DNA of 64,000 bases from Virgibacillus indicus (GTDB lineage Bacteria; Bacillota; Bacilli; Bacillales; Amphibacillaceae): positions 1 through 64,000 of the forward strand of contig NZ_NPMS01000008.1 of NCBI RefSeq assembly GCF_002266285.1. Reading direction: 5' to 3'. The position numbers and the translations under genes were made by a program. Of the stretch, positions 8,958 to 17,972 are shown one piece after another. Each line of letters starts with the position of its first letter. Position 1 is the stretch's first letter. The notes beneath the pieces were generated by a model. The model had not been told where the DNA came from. It was given only the letters and a program-made list of their open reading frames with translations, and searched no databases.

Positions 8958-10262
8958 GTGAAAAAATATTTTCGTTTTGAAGAATTAGGTACAAACTATC
9001 GAACAGAATTTATGGCTGGTATGACAACATTTTTAGCAATGGCCTATATTCTTTTTGTTAACCCAAATGTATTGGGAGAAGCGGGAATGGATACTGACGC
9101 TGTGTTTGCTGCAACAGCTTTAGCAGCAGCAGTAGGTACTCTGATTATGGGGATCTTTGCAAAATATCCTATCGTCCTTGCTCCGGGAATGGGCTTGAAT
9201 GCATTTTTTGCCTACACCGTTGTTATTGGGTTTGGAATCCCTTGGGAAACGGCACTTGCTGGAGTATTGGCATCTGGAATTATTTTTATCATTTTAACAT
9301 TAACAGGGTTGCGCGAAACAATTATTAATGCCATTCCGGCAAACTTAAAGATGGCAGTCGGTGCCGGGATAGGTTTATTTATCGCATTTATCGGGCTTCA
9401 AAGTTCCGGAATTGTTATTGGCAATGAAGCTACTTTGCTGGGAATAGGGGATTTAACCAGCCCAACCGTATTGCTGGCAGTGTTTGGTCTGATTGTGTCT
9501 GTCATGCTTCTTACAGTGGGTATTAAGGCTGGTATCTTTTATGGGATGATTATCACTTCAGTAGCTGGTATGATTTTCGGACTGGTTCCTGTTCCATCTG
9601 GACTCAGTGGAATCGTAAGTGGAGTGCCAAGTTTAGCACCAACCTTTGGACAGGCATTTTTACATTTTGGTGATATTTTTACCATTGAAATGCTTGTAGT
9701 AATTCTAACGTTCCTCTTTGTAGATTTCTTTGATACTGCAGGTACACTGGTAGCTGTTGCAACACAGGCAGGTTTGATGAAGGATAATAAATTGCCGCGT
9801 GCAGGAAAAGCATTATTTTCTGATTCGGCAGCAACTGTAGTAGGTGCCAGCCTTGGTACGTCAACAACAACTTCTTACGTTGAATCAACTGCAGGAGTCG
9901 GTGTTGGTGGAAGAACTGGATTTACTGCAATCGTTGCAGCAGGATTCTTCCTCCTGGCACTATTTTTCTCGCCATTACTAAGTGTTGTAACACCCGAAGT
10001 TACCGCACCAGCTTTAATTATCGTTGGGGTTATGATGGCAAACTCACTTAAAAATGTGGATTGGGATCGATTTGAAATTGCAGTACCGGCATTCTTTACG
10101 ATTTTAATGATGCCACTGACTTATAGTATTGCCACAGGGATAGCAATCGGATTTATTTTCTATCCGATCACGATGATTCTAAAAGGCCGAGCGAAAGAAA
10201 TACATCCAATTATGTATGGCTTGTTTGTCATCTTTGTCTTGTATTTTATTTTCTTGAGCTAG
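8958..10262 (+). CDS. pbuG: Hypoxanthine/guanine permease, NCS2 AzgA-like family
   Basis: Membrane purine importer of 434 residues with about 12-14 helices. The N-terminus reads FEELGTNYRTEFMAGMTTFLAMAYILFVNP, and the family motifs APGMGLNAFFAYTV, FVDFFDTAGTLVAVA and SLGTSTTTSYVESTAGVGVGGRTG are all present. The start is GTG 8958 after AGGGGG. B. subtilis has pbuG in the same place after guaA. The guanine riboswitch and PurBox pair upstream fit a salvage importer that is repressed when purines are plentiful. If the purine pathway in this genome is broken, this importer would be essential. Confidence 0.93.
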   Translation: MKKYFRFEELGTNYRTEFMAGMTTFLAMAYILFVNPNVLGEAGMDTDAVFAATALAAAVGTLIMGIFAKYPIVLAPGMGLNAFFAYTVVIGFGIPWETALAGVLASGIIFIILTLTGLRETIINAIPANLKMAVGAGIGLFIAFIGLQSSGIVIGNEATLLGIGDLTSPTVLLAVFGLIVSVMLLTVGIKAGIFYGMIITSVAGMIFGLVPVPSGLSGIVSGVPSLAPTFGQAFLHFGDIFTIEMLVVILTFLFVDFFDTAGTLVAVATQAGLMKDNKLPRAGKALFSDSAATVVGASLGTSTTTSYVESTAGVGVGGRTGFTAIVAAGFFLLALFFSPLLSVVTPEVTAPALIIVGVMMANSLKNVDWDRFEIAVPAFFTILMMPLTYSIATGIAIGFIFYPITMILKGRAKEIHPIMYGLFVIFVLYFIFLS

Positions 10263-10270
10263 CATATGAT

Positions 10271-10314
10271 AAAAAGACTGATGCTGAAATTTAATAAGCA
10301 TCAGTCTTTTTGTT
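10271..10314 (+). terminator. Intrinsic terminator after pbuG
   Basis: A perfect 15-bp stem (AAAAAGACTGATGCT with its complement) ends in a T run. Confidence 0.88.
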
Positions 10315-10389
10315 ATCACTAAATGCAGGAATTTTGTCGCTTTAAATAGAAAGAGAGTAGTAAGAGTTTTTGCCAGAGGAGACAAATAG

Positions 10390-10884
10390 ATGAAAAAAGG
10401 GATAATGATCTTTATTGTAATTGCAGGATTATTAGCCGCCTGCAGTGATACTGAAGAATTGAAAGATAAGCTTCTTACGATAGCAATAGATTTTAAGGAA
10501 GCACAATATACGGTGGAGTATGAGCAGACACCAGGAAGTATACCTGAAATGGCTGATTTCTCAGAGGAAAGAGCTAAAGAATATTTGACAGAGGATGAGT
10601 TGGAGCGTCAGTCAATCAACCGAATGTTGCTTCAACCGATTTTTGAAGCGGAAAACCGTAAAGCCGATGTAGCAGTGAAGGATCTGCAAATGGATTTCAT
10701 TGATCTTCCCGATAATAGTGAGACAAATAAGAATCTGGAATATCAGATGACGATACAATTTATCCAGAATGATTCTGTAGTGGAGGAGTTCAGCATTGAT
10801 GGCAGAATGCGAATTGAAAAAATAAACGATGAATGGAAAATTGACTGGGATGAGGATTCCTTTTTTAAGGAAATACTTCCGTAA
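10390..10884 (+). CDS. Lipoprotein of unknown function
   Basis: 164 residues with a lipoprotein signal peptide: KK, a hydrophobic core, and the lipobox LAAC with Cys18. The mature part is acidic, has no membrane helix, and ends EWKIDWDEDSFFKEILP, like the small beta-rich domains of DUF-type Bacillus lipoproteins. I do not recognise the family. The start is ATG 10390 after AGAGGAG. It stands alone, converging on the minus-strand MFS gene. Confidence 0.7.
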   Translation: MKKGIMIFIVIAGLLAACSDTEELKDKLLTIAIDFKEAQYTVEYEQTPGSIPEMADFSEERAKEYLTEDELERQSINRMLLQPIFEAENRKADVAVKDLQMDFIDLPDNSETNKNLEYQMTIQFIQNDSVVEEFSIDGRMRIEKINDEWKIDWDEDSFFKEILP

Positions 10885-10886
10885 CC

Positions 10887-10922
10887 ATAAAAATGAGAGC
10901 AACCGTCAAATGGATGCCCTCA
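10887..10922 (-). terminator. Terminator of the MFS gene (minus strand)
   Basis: TGAGGGCA pairs with TGCTCTCA (one mismatch) and is followed on the minus strand by TTTTTAT. It lies in the convergent gap. Confidence 0.55.
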
Positions 10923-10930
10923 GAGATTGT

Positions 10931-12103
10931 TTAATCAGCTTTTTGTGCAGATAAGTCTTTTCCATATGGCAACACATGGTAAATTGTAAGTAATATCGTG
11001 CCAGCAAGTGCCAGAATCCCCATTCCAAAGTACAGTGTACCGCCGCCAGAAGTATCTATTAATGCACCGCCAGCCAGTGAACCAATGATTCCTGATAATC
11101 CAAAAAATGTTGCGAAAAATATTAGATGACCGGTAGATTGCAGTAATTTCGGTATAAGTCTGGATACATAACTGAATGAGGCTAAATAAAATAAGCCAAA
11201 TGACAGTCCATGTGTGAATTGCAGAGCAACAATAAACATTGGGTTATCTATTGAGGCATAAAGTAACCAGCGGATGCTGTACAAAAGCCCTGCGATAATA
11301 ATAAATATCAGCGGGTGATATTTTCTGAACCAGAAGCCTGCTGTAGCAAATACTGCTGCCTCTGTAAGGACGCCGACAAACCATGCTAATCCGACCAATC
11401 CTTCACTTCCGCCAAGCTGTGCAATGTATAAGCCCATAAAGCTGTCGTTGGCACGATGTGTAATACTTAACAGCATAATAAATAAAAGAAAAATAACAAA
11501 TGGTTTGCTTTTAATGATTGTTGTGACATCTTTCAACTGAACGGGTTCGGAATCTACTTTTACATCAGTTAGTCGAAAGGTTACAATAAGTGCAATCGTA
11601 CCGAAAAATAAATAGGGAATAATCATGTATTGGATTCCGACTCTTGTCAGGATTTCCCCAATAACCAGGGATGACGTTGCAAATCCAACGGAACCCCACA
11701 TCCGGATTGTCCCAAAGGAAACGCCTAAATCATCAGCGCGTCGTTGTGCGAGACTGTCTCCCAATGCTCCTATAGGTGTAACGAAAAAATAGAAAACAGC
11801 ACCCATTAAAAGAATGGCAATCAGTGCATCCATCTGAAAGAATAATACACTGGTAATAAGAAGTCCGACAATACAGATTTGGAGAATTCGCTTCACGGTT
11901 TTATATTTATCACTCATATATCCCCAAAACGGCTGGGCGACGATAGAAGCAAGTGGACCAACAGCTAATACCCAGCCAATTTCAGTACCGTTCAGTCCTT
12001 TATATTTCAAATACAATGGTAAATAACTAAGAATAATCGTATTTGTTGCATGAAAGCTAAATAATAGCATCTTTAATGGTGTTAATGAATTGCTTTTTGA
12101 CAA
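10931..12103 (-). CDS. MFS transporter, HcaT/MFS_1-like (YwbF-like)
   Basis: 390 residues with 12 predicted helices. The N-terminus (FHATNTIILSYLPLYLKYKG), the A-loop (QPFWGYMSDKYKTVKR) and HGLSFGLFYLASFSYVSRLIP near 300 fit the MFS_1-like group that includes nucleoside and phenylpropionate permeases and B. subtilis YwbF. The start is TTG 12103 (minus strand) after GGGGAGA. It diverges from the glutamine-amidotransferase-like gene. The substrate is unknown. Confidence 0.8.
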   Translation of the reverse strand: MSKSNSLTPLKMLLFSFHATNTIILSYLPLYLKYKGLNGTEIGWVLAVGPLASIVAQPFWGYMSDKYKTVKRILQICIVGLLITSVLFFQMDALIAILLMGAVFYFFVTPIGALGDSLAQRRADDLGVSFGTIRMWGSVGFATSSLVIGEILTRVGIQYMIIPYLFFGTIALIVTFRLTDVKVDSEPVQLKDVTTIIKSKPFVIFLLFIMLLSITHRANDSFMGLYIAQLGGSEGLVGLAWFVGVLTEAAVFATAGFWFRKYHPLIFIIIAGLLYSIRWLLYASIDNPMFIVALQFTHGLSFGLFYLASFSYVSRLIPKLLQSTGHLIFFATFFGLSGIIGSLAGGALIDTSGGGTLYFGMGILALAGTILLTIYHVLPYGKDLSAQKAD

Positions 12104-12210
12104 AAATATTCTCCCCTAACGTAGGTGTCTTCCCGTACATATGCTATTAGAACACTATATCATTTTTTTGGTTGTTTGTATGCTAACAAATTTTAAGGAG
12201 GAGATAATAA

Positions 12211-12930
12211 ATGAAACCATTAATTGGAGTAACCTCGTCCATGGAAGTTGATCAATCCCACTACAGTGTAACGAACAGAAATATAAAAGCAATTTTAAAG
12301 GCTGGGGGAGTACCAGTGATGCTGCCATACCTATTAGAGGATGAGGATATCGGACAAATTGCAGGTGAGATTGATGGCTTATACGCAACTGGAGGATATG
12401 ATATTGATCCAACGTTATTTGGGGAAGAGCCTCATCCTAAATTAGGAACGATAATACCTGGACGGGATACGTTTGAAATGAAACTTATCAAAAAACTGAT
12501 TGAAATGGGGAAACCAATTTTAGGTGTCTGTCGTGGATGTCAGATCCTAAATATCGCAGCAGGCGGGGATATGTATCAGGATATTTATGCACAGACTGAC
12601 TGGGAATTACTTCAGCATACACAAAAAGCGCCATTGGAGCATGGTTCACATTTTGTAAAAGTCTTAAAAGGATCTTTACTTCATCAATTAACAGATTCAG
12701 AAAAACTTCGAATAAATAGTTGGCACCATCAAGCAAATCGCAGTGTGCCGAGTTCTTTTCAGGTAAGTGCCAAGGCAAGTGATGGGGTAGTAGAAGCAAT
12801 AGAAAGTAAAGCACACTCATTTGTACTTGGCGTACAATGGCATCCGGAGGGAATGACAGATGAAGCCTCTAGTAAAATTTATCAAGGTTTTATAGCAGCT
12901 TGTGCAGAGTATAAGAGGAAAAATAAATAA
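12211..12930 (+). CDS. Gamma-glutamyl-GABA hydrolase family (class I amidotransferase fold)
   Basis: 239 residues covering the whole peptidase C26 domain. The nucleophile is Cys107 in GVCRGCQILN, and the His211/Glu213 pair lies in VQWHPEGM. GLYATGGYDIDP near 58 is typical of PuuD-like enzymes, which release GABA or another amine from gamma-glutamyl conjugates. The start is ATG 12211 after AAGGAGGAG. No puu or polyamine genes are adjacent, so the substrate is open. Confidence 0.85.
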   Translation: MKPLIGVTSSMEVDQSHYSVTNRNIKAILKAGGVPVMLPYLLEDEDIGQIAGEIDGLYATGGYDIDPTLFGEEPHPKLGTIIPGRDTFEMKLIKKLIEMGKPILGVCRGCQILNIAAGGDMYQDIYAQTDWELLQHTQKAPLEHGSHFVKVLKGSLLHQLTDSEKLRINSWHHQANRSVPSSFQVSAKASDGVVEAIESKAHSFVLGVQWHPEGMTDEASSKIYQGFIAACAEYKRKNK

Positions 12931-12976
12931 GGCAGCTGGCATAGTTATCTGTTAGAAAAGATGGATAATGGGTGAA

Positions 12977-13013
12977 GGTGTGCAATTCTTTAAATGATTT
13001 GCACACCGTTCTT
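12977..13013 (+). terminator. Terminator in the convergent gap before msrA
   Basis: GGTGTGCAA at 12977 pairs with TTGCACACC ending at 13007 and is followed by GTTCTTT. It may serve both directions. Confidence 0.65.
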
Positions 13014-13531
13014 TATTTCCAGACAGCTTCAATAAATTCATCCCGCCCTGATTTGGCACGGTCTTCTTTATATTCCTGTTCATTCTTTTTATAAAAGTTC
13101 TGATGATAGTCCTCAGCTGCGTAAAATTCAGCTGCTGGGATAATCTTAGTTACAATTGGTTTAGAAAATGTTCCACTTTGACCAAGCTTTTGTTTGTAGT
13201 CCTCAGCTAATCGCCGTTGGTCCTCATCATGATAAAAAACTGCCGTGCGGTAGGAATCACCGCGATCCTGAAATTGTCCGCCGTCATCGGTTGGGTCAAT
13301 TTGCTGCCAGTATATTTTTAAAATATCTTCATAGGCAATAATGGATGAATCATAGATTATCTCTACTGCCTCGTAATGACCGGTGGTACCTGCTTTCACA
13401 TCTTCATATGTGGGGTTTTCCAGGTGTCCGCCGGTATAACCTGAAATAACACTTTTCACACCATCCCACTGGTCAAATGGCCTCACCATGCACCAGAAAC
13501 AGCCTCCCGCAAAAGTCGCTTTTTGAATCAT
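13013..13531 (-). CDS. msrA: Peptide methionine sulfoxide reductase A
   Basis: Reduces methionine-S-sulfoxide in proteins. 172 residues from the preferred start. The active-site motif AGGCFWC is near the N-terminus, and [35 protein letters not shown] and [10 protein letters not shown] follow in family order. The frame opens at a TTG (13546), but GGAAGTG lies right after it and favours ATG 13531. No msrB is fused or adjacent. It diverges from the MOSC gene. Confidence 0.95.
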   Translation of the reverse strand: MIQKATFAGGCFWCMVRPFDQWDGVKSVISGYTGGHLENPTYEDVKAGTTGHYEAVEIIYDSSIIAYEDILKIYWQQIDPTDDGGQFQDRGDSYRTAVFYHDEDQRRLAEDYKQKLGQSGTFSKPIVTKIIPAAEFYAAEDYHQNFYKKNEQEYKEDRAKSGRDEFIEAVWK

Positions 13532-13624
13532 TATTATCACTTCCAAATTATCATTTTCATTACATAATAGTGAGTTATCAGTTAGAATATAGATACTATA
13601 TCACATATCAAAGCAGGTGACAGT

Positions 13625-14332
13625 ATGGACGAACCACATGTACATAAACTATTTATCGGTAAAGTAAAGAAAATGGGTGATCCTGAAGCAAAAAACCGAT
13701 TGTACAGACCGTGGGAAAGCGGTATATTCAAAAATGAGACGGATAAGACGCTTTGGCTTGGAAAAACAGGCTTTACAGGAGATGAAGTTGCTGATAAAAG
13801 GAATCACGGAGGACCAGAAAAGGCAGTTTTTTCCTATCCAATCAAGCACTATACCTTTTGGAAGGAAGAACTGGAGATGGAATCCATTGACATGGGCGCT
13901 TTTGGGGAAAATTTTGCTGTACTCGAAATGGATGAATTTTCTGTTTGTATTGGGGATACATATAAGGTAGGGGATGCAATTATTCAGGTGTCCCAGCCTC
14001 GTCGGCCCTGCTGGAAGCCGGCACGCCGTTTTCGTATAATGGACCTTGCTTTGCGCATTCAAAAAAGTGGAAGGACCGGCTGGTATTTCCGTGTTTTGCA
14101 GGAAGGAAATGTGAAGGCGGAATCTGACCTCGAACTTATTGATCGTCCATACCCCCAGTGGTCGATTCAGGCATGCAATGAAGTTATGTATATATATAAA
14201 GAAGATTTGCGGCTTGCAGAGGAACTTGCCTCATGCCCGCTGCTTGCCGAAAATTGGAAACGCACATTTAATAAACGGCTGCGCGGTCAAGAGTCAATTA
14301 TGGAGAAACGGGTTTTTGGTCCAAATAAATAA
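13625..14332 (+). CDS. MOSC domain protein (YiiM-like)
   Basis: 235 residues. An N-terminal MOSC beta domain carries GFTGDEVADKRNHGGPEKAVFSYP and FGENFAV. VSQPRRPCWKPARRF contains the conserved cysteine thought to bind molybdopterin or sulfur, and GRTGWYFRVLQEG leads to a C-terminal three-helix 3-alpha domain. YiiM-type proteins take part in molybdenum-cofactor-dependent N-hydroxylated base detoxification in E. coli; here no moa/moe genes are near. The start is ATG 13625 after GCAGGTGA. Confidence 0.85.
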   Translation: MDEPHVHKLFIGKVKKMGDPEAKNRLYRPWESGIFKNETDKTLWLGKTGFTGDEVADKRNHGGPEKAVFSYPIKHYTFWKEELEMESIDMGAFGENFAVLEMDEFSVCIGDTYKVGDAIIQVSQPRRPCWKPARRFRIMDLALRIQKSGRTGWYFRVLQEGNVKAESDLELIDRPYPQWSIQACNEVMYIYKEDLRLAEELASCPLLAENWKRTFNKRLRGQESIMEKRVFGPNK

Positions 14333-14337
14333 TCCAG

Positions 14338-14375
14338 ATCTGCCGCCTTTTTCAGAGGTTGAAAGAGCGGCAGAT
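14338..14375. terminator. Hairpin between convergent MOSC and Hsp20 genes
   Basis: ATCTGCCGC and GCGGCAGAT are perfect 9-bp arms around a 20-nt loop. No clear T run follows on either strand, so this is a weak bidirectional terminator at best. Confidence 0.4.
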
Positions 14376-14384
14376 AAAATGTAT

Positions 14385-14819
14385 TTAATCGTCTTCAAGC
14401 AGGCGAACATTGACCTTGTTTTTTCTGCTTGTTTCAGAAATTAATCGATGCAATTGGATAAAAACAAGACCGTTTTTATAGGTTGCTTTAATTTTGTCGG
14501 CACGAACAGGGAATGGCAGTGATATTTTCCGTTCAAATACTCCCTGCAGAATTTCCTCTTTTACTGCAGTTTTGCCAAATTGATTTAAGTCTATCGTGCC
14601 CTTTAGCTCCAGAGTGGCATAGTCTACATAAATATCAATTTGATATAAATCATCCAGACCAGGCATATTCACGATACATAAAAGCTCATGATCTGACTGG
14701 TAAAGATTGATTTGCGGGATCGCTGGTTTGATAATACCTTCAAATTCACCCCAGAAGCTCTCACCAAAAAAATGATCCAGATTCTTTTTCCAGTCACCCA
14801 TCTGTTTAAACGGATCCAT
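14385..14819 (-). CDS. Hsp20/alpha-crystallin family protein
   Basis: 144 residues. A short N-terminal arm is followed by an alpha-crystallin-like beta sandwich: INLYQSDHELLCIVNMPGL, a central VDYATLELKG, then FERKISLPFPVRADKIKATYKNGLVFIQL with the A-x-x-x-N-G-L-L-like motif. Related Bacillus proteins are spore-coat or small heat-shock proteins (CotM/YocM type); which one applies here is not clear. The start is ATG 14819 (minus strand) after GAGGTGA. Confidence 0.78.
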   Translation of the reverse strand: MDPFKQMGDWKKNLDHFFGESFWGEFEGIIKPAIPQINLYQSDHELLCIVNMPGLDDLYQIDIYVDYATLELKGTIDLNQFGKTAVKEEILQGVFERKISLPFPVRADKIKATYKNGLVFIQLHRLISETSRKNKVNVRLLEDD

Positions 14820-14961
14820 TTAATCACCTCGGATATTTAGTTATATATTATATGCCCAGATTTATTTTATCGTGAAATATCTGATATCGTATTGCATATG
14901 ATTATTTCCGTGAAGTACAATAGAGTGTATTCTAATATACGAGGAAATCGGAGGGCTTGCT

Positions 14962-15576
14962 TTGCTGGAAAATGCATATATAATGGTCGCGATTATTCTA
15001 ATAATAAATATTGTGTATGTATCCTTATCAACAATACGAATGATTCTGACATTAAAAAACCGGCGATATATAGCCGCTTTTGTAAGTATGTTTGAAGTTG
15101 TTATCTATGTATTGGGACTTGGTCTGGTGCTGGACAATTTGGATCAAATACAGAATTTAGTTGCATATGCGATTGGTTTTGGAACAGGTGTAGTTGTTGG
15201 CACGAAGATTGAAGAAAAATTAGCACTAGGGTATATAACTGTAAATGTTGTATCATCGAACCCAGATCTTGAGTTTACCCGGAAGCTGAGGGATAAAGGA
15301 TATGGTGTAACAAGCTGGTTTGCTTATGGGATGGACGGTGATCGTTTGTCTATGCAAATTTTAACACCGAGAAAGTACGAATTAAAACTTTATGAAACAA
15401 TTCAAGAAATCGACCCAAAAGCATTTATAATTTCCTATGAACCGAAGCAAATCCATGGCGGTTTCTGGGTAAAACAGGTCCGCAAAGGAAGATTAATGAA
15501 TCCGAAGAAAAATAATAAGAATGAAAATAAATTGGTCAGTACGCAGCAAAACGAAGAAAATAAACCAATAGAATAA
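14962..15576 (+). CDS. DUF2179/UPF0316 membrane protein (YebE-like)
   Basis: 204 residues. Three membrane helices occupy about residues 5-90 and a C-terminal DUF2179 domain follows, with [24 protein letters not shown]. The last 25 residues are a charged, Asn/Lys-rich tail. The start is TTG 14962 after CGGAGGG. It occupies the B. subtilis yebE position upstream of purE; the small yebG gene usually found next to it is not visible here. The function is unknown. Confidence 0.82.
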   Translation: MLENAYIMVAIILIINIVYVSLSTIRMILTLKNRRYIAAFVSMFEVVIYVLGLGLVLDNLDQIQNLVAYAIGFGTGVVVGTKIEEKLALGYITVNVVSSNPDLEFTRKLRDKGYGVTSWFAYGMDGDRLSMQILTPRKYELKLYETIQEIDPKAFIISYEPKQIHGGFWVKQVRKGRLMNPKKNNKNENKLVSTQQNEENKPIE

Positions 15577-15588
15577 AAAAAGATAATA

Positions 15589-15630
15589 AAAACAGCACAA
15601 TTTCCTAATGTGAAATTGTGCTGTTTTACT
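15589..15630 (+). terminator. Intrinsic terminator after the yebE-like gene
   Basis: A perfect 15-bp stem AAAACAGCACAATTT / AAATTGTGCTGTTTT is followed by ACTTCTT; A and T flanks make it potentially bidirectional. Confidence 0.8.
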
Positions 15631-15647
15631 TCTTAAGCAATCACCAA

Positions 15648-15750
15648 TCGCACAATTTAAATTTATAAAGTCGAGCGTTAAAGCTGGTAACTCGCGCAAC
15701 TCATGCTGTAAATTGCGCAGTATTCTAAAAAAGTGATACCGCGCGACTTT
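15648..15750 (+). repeat. Array C: degenerate 21-bp repeats with a TCGCGCA core
   Basis: Cores TCGAGCG (15671), TCGCGCA (15692) and TTGCGCA (15713) are spaced exactly 21 bp. A weaker copy lies at 15648 and an inverted core (CGCGCGACTT, about 15740) closes the array. The layout matches arrays A and B but the core differs. No gene is supported between 15631 and 15895. Confidence 0.45.
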
Positions 15751-15895
15751 TCCAGTTTTTCGGCTCTACCACGTACACCACCGGCACAGTCCCCGGTCCT
15801 GCCAGGAAGAACTTTCATAAAATCCCCTTTTTATTAACTTACTCTTAATGCACTTGAAATTAATAAAATGGCTTTTAATTAAATAATCTTTTCGG

Positions 15896-16018
15896 TATGT
15901 TTATGGAAAAGTAGTCTTCATAACAGGTGAAGCTAACGGTATTGGTAAGGAAATCGAACTGTTATTTAGAGGTGGGGTATTTACAATTGACTTCCACTTT
16001 GTAAAAACCGAACAATAA
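15896..16018 (+). pseudogene. Short-chain dehydrogenase remnant
   Basis: An open stretch of about 40 codons reads YGKVVFITGEANGIGKEIEL, the Rossmann start of a short-chain dehydrogenase (TGxxxGIG). It then runs into IDFHFVKTEQ and a stop; the remaining 200 or so residues are absent and there is no start codon or ribosome site. No full SDR gene is present in the window. The remnant ends inside the purE PurBox. Confidence 0.6.
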
Positions 16019-16047
16019 ACATTTTTGCTATAAAATCGTTCGATATT
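16004..16047 (+). promoter_or_regulatory. PurBox pair upstream of purE
   Basis: CCGAACA (CGAA at 16009-16012) and CGTTCG (TTCG at 16039-16042) oppose each other with 26 nt between, which equals 14-bp boxes about 16 nt apart as in known PurR operators. They sit just upstream of the purE -35 element. Confidence 0.75.
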
Positions 16048-16050
16048 TTA

Positions 16051-16079
16051 TTGCATTGGGTAATTGTTTTTGGTATGCT
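16051..16079 (+). promoter_or_regulatory. pur operon promoter
   Basis: TTGCAT (16051-16056) and TATGCT (16074-16079) are separated by 17 bp, directly after the PurBox pair and about 20 bp before the riboswitch. Confidence 0.7.
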
Positions 16080-16099
16080 TAAAGCAACAAATTAATAGA

Positions 16100-16172
16100 T
16101 TGCCTCATATATTTCTGGGAATATGGCCTGGAAGTTTCTACCCGGCACCTTAAATGCCGGACTATGAGGGAA
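16100..16172 (+). promoter_or_regulatory. Guanine-class purine riboswitch for the pur operon
   Basis: P1 pairs TTGCCTCATA with TATGAGGGAA (one mismatch). The core GAATATGG, GTTTCTACC, GGCACCTTAAATGCC and GGACTATG is present with specificity base C. A small hairpin (TCGTTGT/ACAACGA, 16179-16199) follows, then the terminator. Confidence 0.95.
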
Positions 16173-16223
16173 GATGAGTCGTTGTAAGAAAGACAACGAT
16201 CCGTTTTGATATGCAGAAGCTTT

Positions 16224-16274
16224 AGCCTGTTCATCTTCTCTCAATTTAATGAGAGTATTTGAATAGGCTTTTTA
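16224..16274 (+). terminator. Riboswitch-controlled terminator before purE
   Basis: AGCCTGTTCA pairs with TGAATAGGCT, an inner stem CTCTCAATTTAATGAGAG lies inside, and TTTTT follows. A possible antiterminator uses GAAGATGA (16170) with TCATCTTC (16231). Confidence 0.85.
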
Positions 16275-16306
16275 TATTATTATCCAATTTTAGAAAGAGG
16301 GATTTC

Positions 16307-16798
16307 ATGGCTAGTATTGGCATTATAATGGGAAGCATTTCCGACTGGGAAACAATGCGGCATACCTGCAGTGTGCTGGATGAGCTTCAAATACCATATG
16401 AAAAAGAGGTTATCTCAGCACATCGCACTCCTGATGACATGTTCACATATGCAAAAACAGCGCGCGGACGCGGATTAAAAGTAATTATTGCTGGAGCCGG
16501 CGGAGCCGCACACTTACCGGGAATGGTTGCATCACAAACGACACTTCCGGTTATAGGAGTTCCAGTTCAAAGCAAAGCCTTAAATGGTTTGGATTCACTG
16601 TTATCCATTGTGCAAATGCCAGGTGGAGTACCAACTGCAACAGTGGCAATCGGCAAAGCAGGGGCAACAAATGCCGGACTGCTCGCAGCTGAAATTATTG
16701 GAGCTTTTAATGACAATATAGCAGAAAAACTTGATAAATACAGAGGAAATATGCAGAAAAAAGTAGAAGAAATGAGGGACGAGCTTGAAGACAAATAA
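16307..16798 (+). CDS. purE: N5-carboxyaminoimidazole ribonucleotide mutase
   Basis: Moves the carboxyl group of N5-CAIR to give CAIR in de novo purine synthesis. 163 residues, a normal class I Pur[38 protein letters not shown] and [26 protein letters not shown] are all intact. An upstream TTG (16259) lies inside the terminator; AGAGGG and ATG 16307 define the start. It overlaps purK by 14 nt. Confidence 0.97.
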   Translation: MASIGIIMGSISDWETMRHTCSVLDELQIPYEKEVISAHRTPDDMFTYAKTARGRGLKVIIAGAGGAAHLPGMVASQTTLPVIGVPVQSKALNGLDSLLSIVQMPGGVPTATVAIGKAGATNAGLLAAEIIGAFNDNIAEKLDKYRGNMQKKVEEMRDELEDK

Positions 16799-17915
16799 GA
16801 CACTTTTACCTCCAGGGATGATTGGAATAATTGGTGGTGGACAGCTTGGGCGGATGATGGCAATTGCTGCAAGGTACATGGGATATAAAATCACCGTTCT
16901 TGACCCAACACCGGATTGTCCGACAGCTCAAGTGGCAGATAAGCAAATAATCGCAGCTTATGATGATATGGATGCAATTAAAGAGCTGACTGAGATAAGC
17001 GACGTCATCACATATGAATTTGAAAATGTAGATCTGACTGCAGCTGCCTATATTGAAGAGCAGGGCAAATTGCCTCAGGGTGCATTAGCACTCGAAATCA
17101 CACAAAATCGTGAGAAAGAAAAGCAATTAATGAAAGATGCCCGACTGCCCGTTCCAGCATTTTCTGTTGTGACAAATGGTGAAGAATGCAGAAAGGCTTT
17201 GGCAGATTTCGCATTTCCGAGTGTAATTAAGACATGCCGGGGTGGCTATGATGGAAAGGGCCAGATTAAATTGATGTCTGAAGAAGATGTTGATGTGGCA
17301 GTTGATTTTGCGGAAGAGAATAGGCATTGCATCATTGAGCAATGGATTCGTTTTGATAAGGAAATTTCCGTAGTATTTACGAGGGCACAATCAGGAGAAA
17401 TCACTTTTTTTCCGATTGCTGAAAATGATCACAAGGATCATATTCTTTTCAAAACCACTGTACCAGCTGGCATAAACGAAACGATTCAGAAAAAAGCATT
17501 GGAGGCAGCTGGAAAGCTCGCTGAAAAAATAAATGTTGTAGGTACCTTCGCAATTGAAATGTTTGTTCAAGGGGAAAATATTTATCTTAATGAAATGGCA
17601 CCACGCCCGCATAACTCAGGACATTATACGATTGAAGCATGTAATGTTTCACAATTTGCCCAGCATATCCGTGCAATCTGCGGGCTGCCATTAACTGAAG
17701 TTACGCTTCATAACCCTGCGACCATGATTAACATACTTGGTGAGGATTTGGAGAATGTATTACAAGCAATGGCAAAAACCAATGATGGATTTATTCATTT
17801 GTATGGAAAAGCGGAGCCTAAAGTAAAACGGAAAATGGGCCATGTTACGTTTATTGCAGAAACACAGGGAAAAGTAGCACAGCAGATTAGTGAATTTGAA
17901 AAAGCAGCACGTTAA
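16785..17915 (+). CDS. purK: N5-carboxyaminoimidazole ribonucleotide synthase
   Basis: ATP- and bicarbonate-dependent carboxylation of AIR. 376 residues with an N-terminal [13 protein letters not shown] nucleotide fold and an ATP-grasp core: RGGYDGKGQ at about 148, [12 protein letters not shown], and [17 protein letters not shown] near 268. The start is TTG 16785 within the end of purE, suggesting coupled translation. Normally purB follows; here purL comes 57 nt later. Confidence 0.96.
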   Translation: MKTNKTLLPPGMIGIIGGGQLGRMMAIAARYMGYKITVLDPTPDCPTAQVADKQIIAAYDDMDAIKELTEISDVITYEFENVDLTAAAYIEEQGKLPQGALALEITQNREKEKQLMKDARLPVPAFSVVTNGEECRKALADFAFPSVIKTCRGGYDGKGQIKLMSEEDVDVAVDFAEENRHCIIEQWIRFDKEISVVFTRAQSGEITFFPIAENDHKDHILFKTTVPAGINETIQKKALEAAGKLAEKINVVGTFAIEMFVQGENIYLNEMAPRPHNSGHYTIEACNVSQFAQHIRAICGLPLTEVTLHNPATMINILGEDLENVLQAMAKTNDGFIHLYGKAEPKVKRKMGHVTFIAETQGKVAQQISEFEKAAR

Positions 17916-17972
17916 GCTTAAATGCAGAGATTTTAAAAGGAATCCTAAATTAATTTTGGAGGGAACAAAATA
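17916..17972 (+). other. purK-purL junction where purB, purC, purS and purQ would be expected
   Basis: Only 57 nt separate the purK stop from the purL start. In B. subtilis and most Bacillaceae purB-purC-purS-purQ lie here (about 3.3 kb). The gap holds the purL ribosome site (TTTTGGAGGGAAC) and no identifiable remnant of any of the four genes. Confidence 0.85.

Noticed and set aside
15660..15830. Short minus-strand ORF of about 48 codons preceded by GGGG
   Set aside because: It is made of the array C repeat, shows no similarity I recognise, and its codon content is atypical.
6591..16172. Adenine specificity for any of the three purine riboswitches
   Set aside because: All three read GACTA at the specificity position; adenine aptamers have U in place of that C.
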